A stretch of DNA of 20,411 nt. Source: an uncultured Pseudomonadota bacterium. Lineage in GTDB: Bacteria; Myxococcota_A; UBA9042; CAIXZC01. Numbering within the stretch: position 1 is the first letter of the stretch; the number at the start of each line of letters is the position of its first letter. The notes under the pieces were generated by a model, which did no database searches, was not told the DNA's origin, and saw only the letters and a program-made list of their open reading frames with translations. The stretch is taken from positions 1 through 20,411 of the forward strand of contig CALGBT010000533.1 in the NCBI GenBank assembly GCA_937884235.1. Reading direction: 5' to 3'. A program made the translations under genes and the position numbers. Of the stretch, positions 14,389 through 20,411 are shown piece after piece.

Positions 14389-14727
14389 GGGAGCAAGGAG
14401 TCGCTGGTAGCGTCGCTTTGCTCCCTTGTCCTGCGGGGCGACCCACCGCAAGCATGTCCCATCTGGGTGGAGCCTGGTCATCAAACGGCCCCCCCGCACT
14501 CGGCAAGCGGAGAACCCACGGCGGCAGCGCTAGCGAGCTGTGGGTGCCTTTGCGCTACCGCCGACCAGGTACACTGCCGGGGCCAGGCCGTGACTACGTC
14601 ACCCGCCGCAACAAGACCAGCACCATCAGCTCGGGTGGCGAGTAGTGTCGTGGTCCCCCCCGGGGGACCCAGGCCCGCCAGGGCCGACGGGGGGGCGCGC
14701 TGGCGGGGCCGGGTCGTGACTGAGTCA
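14389..14727. repeat. Second hairpin-rich non-coding cluster
   Basis: The gene-free interval 14274-14863 holds the iterons and this cluster. Inverted repeats: GGGAGCAA/TTGCTCCC (14389-14425, with an inner CGCT-GGT-AGCG), ACCCAC/GTGGGT (14514-14545), GTGAC-TAC-GTCAC (14590-14602), GGTCCCCC-CC-GGGGGACC (14652-14669), GGCCC-GCCA-GGGCC (14672-14685) and TGAC-TGA-GTCA (14717-14727). The GGCCC-GCCA-GGGCC element read on the other strand has loop TGGC, as in the array at 519-553. Composition is extreme, with long C and G runs. No protein is supported, although one + frame stays open across it. Confidence 0.65.
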
Positions 14728-14863
14728 GCCGATACAGCACGAAACCGGGCCCCGGTGGTTCGGATCGGACGGGTACGACGGGCCGGAGGCCGGAGCAACG
14801 GAACACGGCGAACGACTGGGCGGTGCTGGTGGGCGAGGGTAGCGCTTTGTTGGAGAGGGACAG

Positions 14864-15193
14864 CTATGCGGGAAGAATAGTCTCCACTTGAACCTTCAAC
14901 TCGGGCACGTCCTGCGTCGCGATGACCCAAACCGCGTCAATATCAACCCCCATGTAGTCGTTGATGAGTACATCCCTGAGTCCTGCAATGCGGCGCCACG
15001 GGACCTCTGGATTCTGCTGCCGAAGCTCTGCTGAGAGTCGCTTTGTCGCTTCTCCGATGATTTCAAGTTGCCGCACGACGGCGTCCTGCCAGTGCGTCCT
15101 AGCCATGAACTCGTCCAATCCCACAGCCACATATTCTTCTAGCTTCCGGGCTGCATCCAGGATGTGCGAAAGGTAGACTTCATCTCTCGTCAT
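14864..15193 (-). CDS. HepT-like (DUF86) toxin of an MNT/HepT system
   Basis: A 109-residue, all-helical HEPN-type protein. SHILDAARKLEEYV, RQLEIIGEATKRLS and PWRRIAGLRDVLINDYMGVD match the HepT/DUF86 pattern. In characterised HepT the motif is R-x4-H-x-Y; here it reads R73-DVLI-N78-D-Y80, so the His is replaced by Asn (codon AAC). HepT proteins are HEPN ribonuclease-type toxins, and the Tyr of the motif is AMPylated by the partner MNT protein; Tyr80 is retained. The ATG overlaps the antitoxin stop by 4 bp (15190-15193). Expected cytoplasmic toxin, possibly catalytically altered. Confidence 0.88.
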   Translation of the reverse strand: MTRDEVYLSHILDAARKLEEYVAVGLDEFMARTHWQDAVVRQLEIIGEATKRLSAELRQQNPEVPWRRIAGLRDVLINDYMGVDIDAVWVIATQDVPELKVQVETILPA

Positions 15194-15477
15194 AGGGCTA
15201 CCGCGTGGGAGAGTACATCGTCCTTGATGTACGGGCTGAGGGCCTTCTCCGTTACGATATCAACCCGAATTCCCAGCAGGTCCTCAAGATCCTGCTTGAT
15301 GGCTATCAGGTCCAGGAGGCTAGCACCGGGTTTCATCTTCACGAGCAGGTCAAGGTCACTACCGGCCGTCGCATCTCCCCTGGCAACCGAACCAAATACA
15401 CGCACGCCGATTGCACCATGGCTAGACGCAATCCGCAGGATTTCTGTTCGTACTCGCTCATCGATTCGTAGACCCAT
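15190..15477 (-). CDS. MNT-type nucleotidyltransferase antitoxin
   Basis: A 95-residue minimal nucleotidyltransferase. FGSVARGDATAGSDLDLLV (residues 28-46) carries the GSxxRG and SDxDL motif with metal ligands Asp41 and Asp43, and RVDIVTEKAL supplies the third Asp (Asp73). In MNT/HepT systems this protein AMPylates the toxin and neutralises it. The ATG at 15477 follows GGAGGCGG; upstream in-frame codons lack a ribosome-binding site and would add an unrelated basic stretch. It is the first gene of the pair. All catalytic residues look intact. Confidence 0.9.
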   Translation of the reverse strand: MGLRIDERVRTEILRIASSHGAIGVRVFGSVARGDATAGSDLDLLVKMKPGASLLDLIAIKQDLEDLLGIRVDIVTEKALSPYIKDDVLSHAVAL

Positions 15478-15486
15478 GATTCCGCC

Positions 15487-15514
15487 TCCAACTGCATCCA
15501 ACTGTGCCGGATGC
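15487..15514. promoter_or_regulatory. Operator-like repeats upstream of the MNT gene
   Basis: Direct repeat TCCAACTG at 15487-15494 and 15497-15504 (10-bp period) overlaps an inverted repeat GCATCC-N9-GGATGC (15494-15514), directly upstream of the MNT ribosome-binding site. Position suggests autorepression of the toxin-antitoxin operon. The remainder of the gene-free 15478-15790 shows only one more inverted repeat (AGTAAC-N9-GTTACT, 15632-15652). Confidence 0.4.
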
Positions 15515-15790
15515 TTCCACCGCTGTAAAGATAGACGTTGATGCCGCACAAATCTACCTGGCTTCTTCGGACGGCAAGCAGGGGTCTCCTGCGCCACTGA
15601 GGTGGATCCCATCCGCTTCCCCGCCCCGCTAAGTAACCATACTCACGTTACTGACCAATCCCGCGCAGAAACCAGCCTCATCACCGCCCTCACTTCGGAT
15701 CGTCTTCGTGGAAATCCATAGCGGGGTGACCTACCGTTTCTAGCAATTCCTTGGGGCAGCACCTTTCCATTACTCGAGAAGAGTAGCTCA

Positions 15791-16873
15791 CTACTGGGAA
15801 AAGTAGGGGTTGTGGTAGCCGGGGGTAATCTTGCTCCCGGTGTGGGAAGTGACCGGATGGACCTGCCCGGACGGCCACTCGATGGTGCAAACTTCCCACA
15901 TGTCAGCGTCGACCAGTTTGACACCAGCCTCCTCGAAGACTAGCTGCCCGTAAATGTAGACCCGTACCGTAACGTACGATGGCCCGTAGCCGTGGTCGTT
16001 CCAGTAGTGAACGCCGACCCGGTAGGTGACGTGCTCGGGAATGTCGAGGTTGATGTTCTCGGGGCCGGCGCCTTCGGTATCGTCCCGGTCGAGACCCGGG
16101 TCATCGTTGATTGCCGGGTCGTAGCTGCCCCAGTTAGGGTGGGCATTAAACCAGAAGGCGTCGAAGGGGATGTCGAACCAACCATCAGGCTTGCCATCGC
16201 CGTCCACGTCAGGCCCACTTGCCCACGGGTGCAGGAAGTGCAGATCAAGGTCGCTGCCGGCCTCGGGTCCGGTATCGGACTCATCCATATCCTCCGGCGT
16301 ATGCCAGAGTAGCTCGACGTGAATGGCCTCGTCGGGGATGACCGTCACTACATAGCCTGCCGGAAAGCTTGAAGGCGCTCCCTGCTCATCCCAAACATTC
16401 AGAGAAAAGGTGTAGATGCCTGCAACGTTGGCCTCGAAAGTCGGGTTGGGGAAGGATGCGGACGGCACGAAGACTGATTGGGACCCAGCCGGTTGCGTCA
16501 CCTTCCACTCCCATTTAGCAGCCCCACCCTGGGGACTGCAAGACTCATCACCGAAGAAGTGGAGAGTAGTCTGGGGGATAACCTCAGTGCCCTCAGCGCA
16601 CTCGATCGTCGCCACGGTACACGGGCCAACCGACTCCGTCTCAGCCAGGTAGTAACCTGTGAGTTCCGCCGTATCGAAGCTGATGACTTCCTCTGCTGCG
16701 TCCGCACATACCAGGTCGGCCTCGTGGTCCTCCGGCCCCGGCGGGGCCTCATGGGTATCGGTGGCCAGCACATCGTCGGCAACAGCGGCCGCCGTGATCT
16801 GTATCAATTCGACCCGCCCCATGCACCCGGTCAGCAGAAGACTCCCAATGACCACTGTCAGTCGAGCAACCAT
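15791..16873 (-). CDS. Surface lipoprotein with PKD-like domain
   Basis: About 360 residues. Starting at ATG 16873 (GGGAGGGAAGG upstream) the signal ARLTVVIGSLLLTGC ends in a lipobox at Cys17. After an acidic linker and a Cys-containing region, residues around 130-205 (HFFGDESCSPQ, KWEWKVTQPAGS, AGIYTFSLNVWDEQGAPS) form a PKD/immunoglobulin-like domain. The C-terminal half (HVELLWHTPEDMD, GSDLDLHFLHP, FNAHPNWG, then INLDIPEHVTYRVGVHYWND and VRVYIYGQLVFEE) matches a beta-sandwich family often seen in myxobacterial cell-surface proteins. It is probably an exposed outer-membrane lipoprotein of adhesin or scaffold type. It is divergent from the MopE/LTD gene, 151 bp apart. The exact role is unknown. 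Confidence 0.8.
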   Translation of the reverse strand: MVARLTVVIGSLLLTGCMGRVELIQITAAAVADDVLATDTHEAPPGPEDHEADLVCADAAEEVISFDTAELTGYYLAETESVGPCTVATIECAEGTEVIPQTTLHFFGDESCSPQGGAAKWEWKVTQPAGSQSVFVPSASFPNPTFEANVAGIYTFSLNVWDEQGAPSSFPAGYVVTVIPDEAIHVELLWHTPEDMDESDTGPEAGSDLDLHFLHPWASGPDVDGDGKPDGWFDIPFDAFWFNAHPNWGSYDPAINDDPGLDRDDTEGAGPENINLDIPEHVTYRVGVHYWNDHGYGPSYVTVRVYIYGQLVFEEAGVKLVDADMWEVCTIEWPSGQVHPVTSHTGSKITPGYHNPYFSQ

Positions 16874-16974
16874 AGCCTTCCCTCCCAGACTGTTATTGAA
16901 GGAACACCTGCTCGGCCCGGAAGAGATCATAAATTGTGCTCGCCCAGCGCTGACTGTCCCCACCTGTCGAAAAG

Positions 16975-17003
16975 TTGCATCACCCCCAGCCACTGCATAC
17001 ACT
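16975..17003 (+). promoter_or_regulatory. Candidate promoter of the MopE/LTD gene
   Basis: TTGCAT (16975-16980) and TACACT (16998-17003) are spaced by 17 bases, 21 bp before the ATG. On the opposite strand a lone TATGAT (16931-16926) could serve the divergent lipoprotein gene, but no convincing -35 accompanies it. Confidence 0.4.
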
Positions 17004-17024
17004 TGTCTCGCGTTTGAGGGGTAA

Positions 17025-18719
17025 ATGGTCGGGAAAACAATGGATGGCGTGAGATTCTCTTGGTTGGCCGCGCTGGGGCCCGCACTGGGCCTCGCCCTCT
17101 TCTGTGCATCAGCACTCGCCGATTCCATGCCTGAGCCGGTCCAGCCCGGTACCCTTGTCATTACCGAAATCATGTATCAGGCACCACCGGAGATCGAATT
17201 TCCACTGGGGCAATGGTTCGAGGTTTACAACGCATCCGATGATGAACGTACCCTCGCTGGCTTGACCATCGTCATCCTCTCTGACGAGAAGGACAACGGC
17301 AAGGACTACAAGATTGAACTCGACGGGGCCCCAGTCATGCCCGGCCATGGTTACCTTGTCCTGGGCGCCAGCAAGGCGCTGGCCATCAACGGCGGTATAG
17401 CCGTGACTTATTCCTACGGCCCCGACCTCTCGCTACCCAAGCAGGGCGGCATCATCCGGCTGGTCGCCGGCCAGGAAATCATCGACGAGGTCTCATTTGG
17501 ACCTGGCTACGACCAGGTCGCACCGGCCGGACATTCCCTGAACCTGGAACCCGATGGAATGACCGAAGAGGCCAATAACCAGCTTCAGTTCTGGTGTCAG
17601 AGCGTAACCCCCATTGTTGGCACCAAGCCTGTCATCTACGGCTCCCCAGGAAGCGTCGGGCATACTTGCGACAGCGATGGCGATGGCTTTGATGAAGCCA
17701 TGGGCGATTGCGATGATTTCGAACCCAAGGTCTCTCCCGGGGCCCAGGAGAAGTGCAACGGAGTTGATGACAACTGCAATGGTGAGGCCGACGACCCGCC
17801 CTTCGCCGATGCCCCGGCCTGGGGCAGTGTCGGCGTCTGCCAGCAGGGCGGTCCCATCTGCCTGGGGGTGGATGGGTGGGGCATCGAACTCCCGGAAGCG
17901 TGGCAGGAGGTCGAGACCATCTGTGACACTCTCGACAATGATTGCGACGGCGAGGTCGACGAGGGCCTGAGAAACTCTTGCGGCCACTGCGGCAACGACC
18001 TCCCCGACCTCTGTGATGGCGAAGACAACGACTGTGATGGCCTCACCGACGAAGATGTCGCTGGTCCTCCCGCAGAATTCACTTGTGCTGGCGACGGTGA
18101 GGGAGTGTGCGAAGAAACCCAGGGAGTGTGCAGTGGGGTGGAAGGTTGGGTCTGCCTCTACTCCCAGGATTTCGAGGAAGAGGAAGTCTCGTGTGACGAC
18201 CTTGACAATGATTGCGATGGCACCATCGACGAAGGCTACGAGGTGGGGATCCCTTGTCCTATTGGCGAAGGAGCCTGTCGCAACGAGGGAGTGACCATCT
18301 GCGCAGCCGACCACGTGAGTGTCATCTGTGTCGGCGAGGCTGCCCCCGGGCTCGTGGAACTATGCGGCGACAACGAAGATAACGACTGCGACGGCCTGGT
18401 GGACGAGGGCTTTCTCGTGGGCGATACCTGCGAATCTGGCATCGGCGCCTGTCGGGTCACCGGGAAGTACTTCTGCTCTGCCGATCGGCTGGGAGTCGAA
18501 TGTTCGGCGGTACCCCTGGAACCGGTTCAGGAGATTTGCGGCAACTTCCTCGACGACAACTGTGATGGCGAAGTGGACGAGGCCGCCTGCGGCGATGCTG
18601 CGGTCGACTCGCTGCCGCAGGGTTGCGGCACCGGGGCCCCGGGGACTTCCGCCTTGACAATTCTCTTGCTGCTGGCTATTCCCTTGCTGGCGGTGCGCGG
18701 GTATCGATTCCGCACCTGA
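17025..18719 (+). CDS. Secreted LTD/MopE-repeat protein with CTERM-like sorting tail
   Basis: A 564-residue protein. A Sec signal (about 1-32, cleavage after ALA) is followed by a lamin-tail domain (about 41-212: LVITEIMYQ, QWFEVYNASDD, LAGLTIVILSD, HGYLVLGAS). Then come six MopE-type metal-binding motifs of the form D-N-D-C-D-G-x-x-D-E (CNGVDDNCNGEADD, CDTLDNDCDGEVDE, CDGEDNDCDGLTDE, CDDLDNDCDGTIDE and two more). The C-terminus, QGCGTGAPG then ALTILLLLAIPLLAV and RGYRFR, has the Cys-Gly/TM/Arg layout of MYXO-CTERM-like tails. It is likely a surface-anchored, Ca- or Cu-binding protein. ATG 17025 has GAGG 5 bp upstream; ATG 17040 is an alternative. Many Cys residues suggest disulfides outside the cell. 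Confidence 0.88.
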   Translation: MVGKTMDGVRFSWLAALGPALGLALFCASALADSMPEPVQPGTLVITEIMYQAPPEIEFPLGQWFEVYNASDDERTLAGLTIVILSDEKDNGKDYKIELDGAPVMPGHGYLVLGASKALAINGGIAVTYSYGPDLSLPKQGGIIRLVAGQEIIDEVSFGPGYDQVAPAGHSLNLEPDGMTEEANNQLQFWCQSVTPIVGTKPVIYGSPGSVGHTCDSDGDGFDEAMGDCDDFEPKVSPGAQEKCNGVDDNCNGEADDPPFADAPAWGSVGVCQQGGPICLGVDGWGIELPEAWQEVETICDTLDNDCDGEVDEGLRNSCGHCGNDLPDLCDGEDNDCDGLTDEDVAGPPAEFTCAGDGEGVCEETQGVCSGVEGWVCLYSQDFEEEEVSCDDLDNDCDGTIDEGYEVGIPCPIGEGACRNEGVTICAADHVSVICVGEAAPGLVELCGDNEDNDCDGLVDEGFLVGDTCESGIGACRVTGKYFCSADRLGVECSAVPLEPVQEICGNFLDDNCDGEVDEAACGDAAVDSLPQGCGTGAPGTSALTILLLLAIPLLAVRGYRFRT

Positions 18720-18757
18720 TTGGGTCAATCCACCCTCCCCGCCAAAGGATGCTGCCA

Positions 18758-19858
18758 GTGGCAATCTCGACCCAGAAACCCATGAAGGTGGCCGTGGCCA
18801 TGAGCGGTGGAGTTGACTCCAGCGCCGCCGCCGCCATTCTCTTGGACCAGGGACACACCGCCCACGGGGTGACCTTCAGGCTCTTCGGCTGTGAAATCGC
18901 CAGGGCCGCAGATGGCAAGAGTTGCTGCAGCCAGGAAGATGTGGCCGATGCCATGCGCGTCTCTCTCGCCCTCGGCATTGACCATCAGGTCATTGATTTC
19001 TCGGAGCGTTTTGCCCGGGACATCATAGAGCCCTTCACTGCCAGCTACGCGGCGGGACAGACCCCTAACCCCTGCATCCTCTGCAATCAGCACATCAAGT
19101 TCTCGGCTTTCCTCGATTGGGCCATGGAGGCGGGCTTCGATGCCATCGCCACCGGACATCACGCCCGTATCGACCATGACGGTCAGCGCTGGCAACTGCG
19201 CACCGGGGCTGATGCCAACAAAGATCAAACCTACTTTCTCTTCCCCCTGAACCAGGAAAGTCTGCCGCGGGTGCTCTTCCCCGTGGGGAGCTTCACCAAG
19301 CCCGAAGTGCGGCGCATCGCCGCGGCCCGGGCTTTGCCCGTGGCCGAGAAGGGAGAGAGCCAGGATGTCTGCTTTGCCGCCGGGGGTAGCTACGTTGAAT
19401 TCCTGGAGGAGCATGCCGGGCTCAAGCCGCTCCCCGGCCCCATTGTCATGGTTGATGGCACCGTTGTCGGCCGCCATGCCGGGCTTCATCGCTACACCGT
19501 GGGCCAGCGCCAGGGACTGGGCGTCGCCTGGCGACAGCCCCTCTACGTGGTCGCCAAGGAGTCCGCTGGCAATCGCCTCGTAGTGGGGGAACGCCCGGCC
19601 TTGAACTGTCAAGGTATTGGCGCGGTTGCCGCCGTCTGGACCGGGGGCGAGATTCCGGCTACCGGGACTGTCTTGACCGCGCGCATCCGCTATCGCTCAG
19701 CCGCATCGACGGCTGTGGTTGTGGCTGCCGGCGCCGACAGCTTCTCGTTGCGCTTCGAAGACCCCATGCAGGGGGTTGCGACGGGCCAGGCAGCAGTCCT
19801 CTACAGCGATGACGCCGTCGTTGGTGGAGGCTGGATAGCCACCGTCCTTGGAGCCTAG
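18758..19858 (+). CDS. mnmA: tRNA-specific 2-thiouridylase
   Basis: About 366 residues. The PP-loop AMSGGVDSSAAAAI (14-27) activates U34 of tRNA, and the two catalytic cysteines are Cys106 (TPNPCILCN) and Cys205 (GESQDVCF). GFDAIATGHHARI, NKDQTYFLF and HRYTVGQRQGLG are further MnmA hallmarks. It thiolates U34 of tRNA-Lys, -Glu and -Gln with sulfur relayed from a cysteine desulfurase. A CCSQEDVADAMRV segment matches the CCS-x-EDV variant. The start is taken as GTG 18758 because AAAGGA lies 8 bp upstream; ATG 18749 and ATG 18782 are alternatives with poorer signals. The next tRNA-modification gene starts 3 bp after the stop. Confidence 0.94.
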   Translation: MAISTQKPMKVAVAMSGGVDSSAAAAILLDQGHTAHGVTFRLFGCEIARAADGKSCCSQEDVADAMRVSLALGIDHQVIDFSERFARDIIEPFTASYAAGQTPNPCILCNQHIKFSAFLDWAMEAGFDAIATGHHARIDHDGQRWQLRTGADANKDQTYFLFPLNQESLPRVLFPVGSFTKPEVRRIAAARALPVAEKGESQDVCFAAGGSYVEFLEEHAGLKPLPGPIVMVDGTVVGRHAGLHRYTVGQRQGLGVAWRQPLYVVAKESAGNRLVVGERPALNCQGIGAVAAVWTGGEIPATGTVLTARIRYRSAASTAVVVAAGADSFSLRFEDPMQGVATGQAAVLYSDDAVVGGGWIATVLGA

Positions 19859-19861
19859 CCA

Positions 19862-20411
19862 ATGGGCCCAACAGTCTTCATCGATACCCTCGGTTGTCGC
19901 ACCAATATCGCCGATTCCTCGCAATTGGGAAAGCAGCTGACCGCCAGTGGCTACGCCCTGGTCGCCGACCCGGCCGGAGCCGACGTCGTCCTCATCAACT
20001 CCTGCACGGTCACCAGTGGGGCTGACCGCGATGTCGGCAAAGCCCTGCGGCGGCAACGCCGGGACAACCCAGGGCAACTGCTGGTCGTCACCGGGTGTTT
20101 GCCGGCCGCCAATGGTCGCCACCGGGTTCTGGAGGATGCGGACCTGGCTATTCCGGGCAATGACCCCGCAGCAGTAGTGGCGAGCATCCACCGGGCCATC
20201 GCTCTAGCTGGGCGGCTTGAGCCTGCCATTCCCGGCAAGCTCTCCCCCCGGGGATATGAAGATGCCTCGGGTCTCACCCGTGCCACCATTAAGATCCATG
20301 AAGGCTGCGATTGCCATTGCACCTATTGCATCGTCCCTGCCGCCCGAGGTTGCCCGGCGAGTCGGCCGGTGGATGTAGTGCTGGCTGACGTGGAAGGGGC
20401 CCTGGCAGCTG
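19862..20411 (+). CDS. MiaB/MtaB-family tRNA methylthiotransferase, N-terminal part
   Basis: The gene runs off the window; 183 residues are visible. Cys12 (TLGCRTN), Cys48 (NSCTVT) and Cys79 (TGC) are the three ligands of the auxiliary cluster in the MTTase domain. HEGCDCHCTYCIVP supplies the radical-SAM CxxxCxxC (Cys149, Cys153, Cys156), followed by ARGCPASRP, the RGxxxSR motif. Such enzymes add a methylthio group to A37 of tRNA. The TLGCR-N opening and NSCTVT favour MtaB (acts on t6A37) over MiaB or RimO, but the C-terminal TRAM region is not visible. GGAG precedes the ATG by 8 bp, and the spacing suggests co-transcription with mnmA. Confidence 0.88.
   Translation, partial: MGPTVFIDTLGCRTNIADSSQLGKQLTASGYALVADPAGADVVLINSCTVTSGADRDVGKALRRQRRDNPGQLLVVTGCLPAANGRHRVLEDADLAIPGNDPAAVVASIHRAIALAGRLEPAIPGKLSPRGYEDASGLTRATIKIHEGCDCHCTYCIVPAARGCPASRPVDVVLADVEGALAA

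Noticed and set aside
14652..14669. Insertion-sequence terminal repeat
   Set aside because: The palindrome is a single local hairpin with no partner copy and no transposase nearby.
14356..14880. Plus-strand open frame of about 174 codons across the hairpin cluster
   Set aside because: Arg/Gly/Ala-rich translation typical of GC-rich non-coding DNA; no start signal and it overlaps the HepT gene end.

Overview
The window looks like chromosomal DNA of a GC-rich Gram-negative bacterium, most likely Myxococcota or another deltaproteobacterial-type lineage. This is inferred from several lipoproteins with lipobox signals, a secreted protein with a lamin-tail domain, MopE-type D/N-rich repeats and a MYXO-CTERM-like tail, and a HAMP-type membrane protein. 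No rRNA, tRNA, CRISPR or transposase gene was found.

Layout. (1) 1-478: 3' end of an NDP-forming acyl-CoA synthetase. (2) 474-1645: an accessory island made of an array of small perfect hairpins with changing stems and a constant linker, then a mazEF-type toxin-antitoxin pair lying between two direct copies of a ~117-bp repeat. (3) 1695-2000: rpsU with a good sigma70 promoter. (4) 2160-6696: a compact + strand run of FmdB-type zinc ribbon, QueC, inositol-phosphatase family, helical-repeat lipoprotein and a tagaturonate-epimerase-like (UxaE) protein. (5) 6712-11446: a minus-strand block of metallo-beta-lactamase-fold hydrolase, an oxidoreductase/acyltransferase fusion for surface-sugar synthesis, and a tight TetR-HEAT-HAMP trio. 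(6) 11748-13729: an unusual carbamoyltransferase followed by carbamate kinase. (7) 13730-15790: an accessory region with a small possibly truncated lipoprotein, four 10-bp iterons, a second hairpin cluster, and an MNT/HepT toxin-antitoxin pair whose HepT has lost the usual catalytic His. (8) 15791-18719: divergent genes for a PKD-like lipoprotein and the MopE/LTD surface protein. (9) 18758-end: mnmA and the start of an mtaB-like methylthiotransferase, both tRNA modification enzymes.

How the genes fit together. Housekeeping RNA functions (rpsU, queC, mnmA, mtaB-like) are interleaved with envelope genes. The carbamoyltransferase/carbamate kinase pair would convert a carbamoylated substrate plus phosphate to carbamoyl phosphate and then to ATP, but no arginine deiminase is visible and the amino-acid-binding motifs differ from ornithine transcarbamylase. 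The two toxin-antitoxin loci both sit beside hairpin-rich non-coding DNA, and the same hairpin style (variable stem; loops TGC, TTT or TGGC) recurs in both places, which is the most distinctive unexplained structure here.
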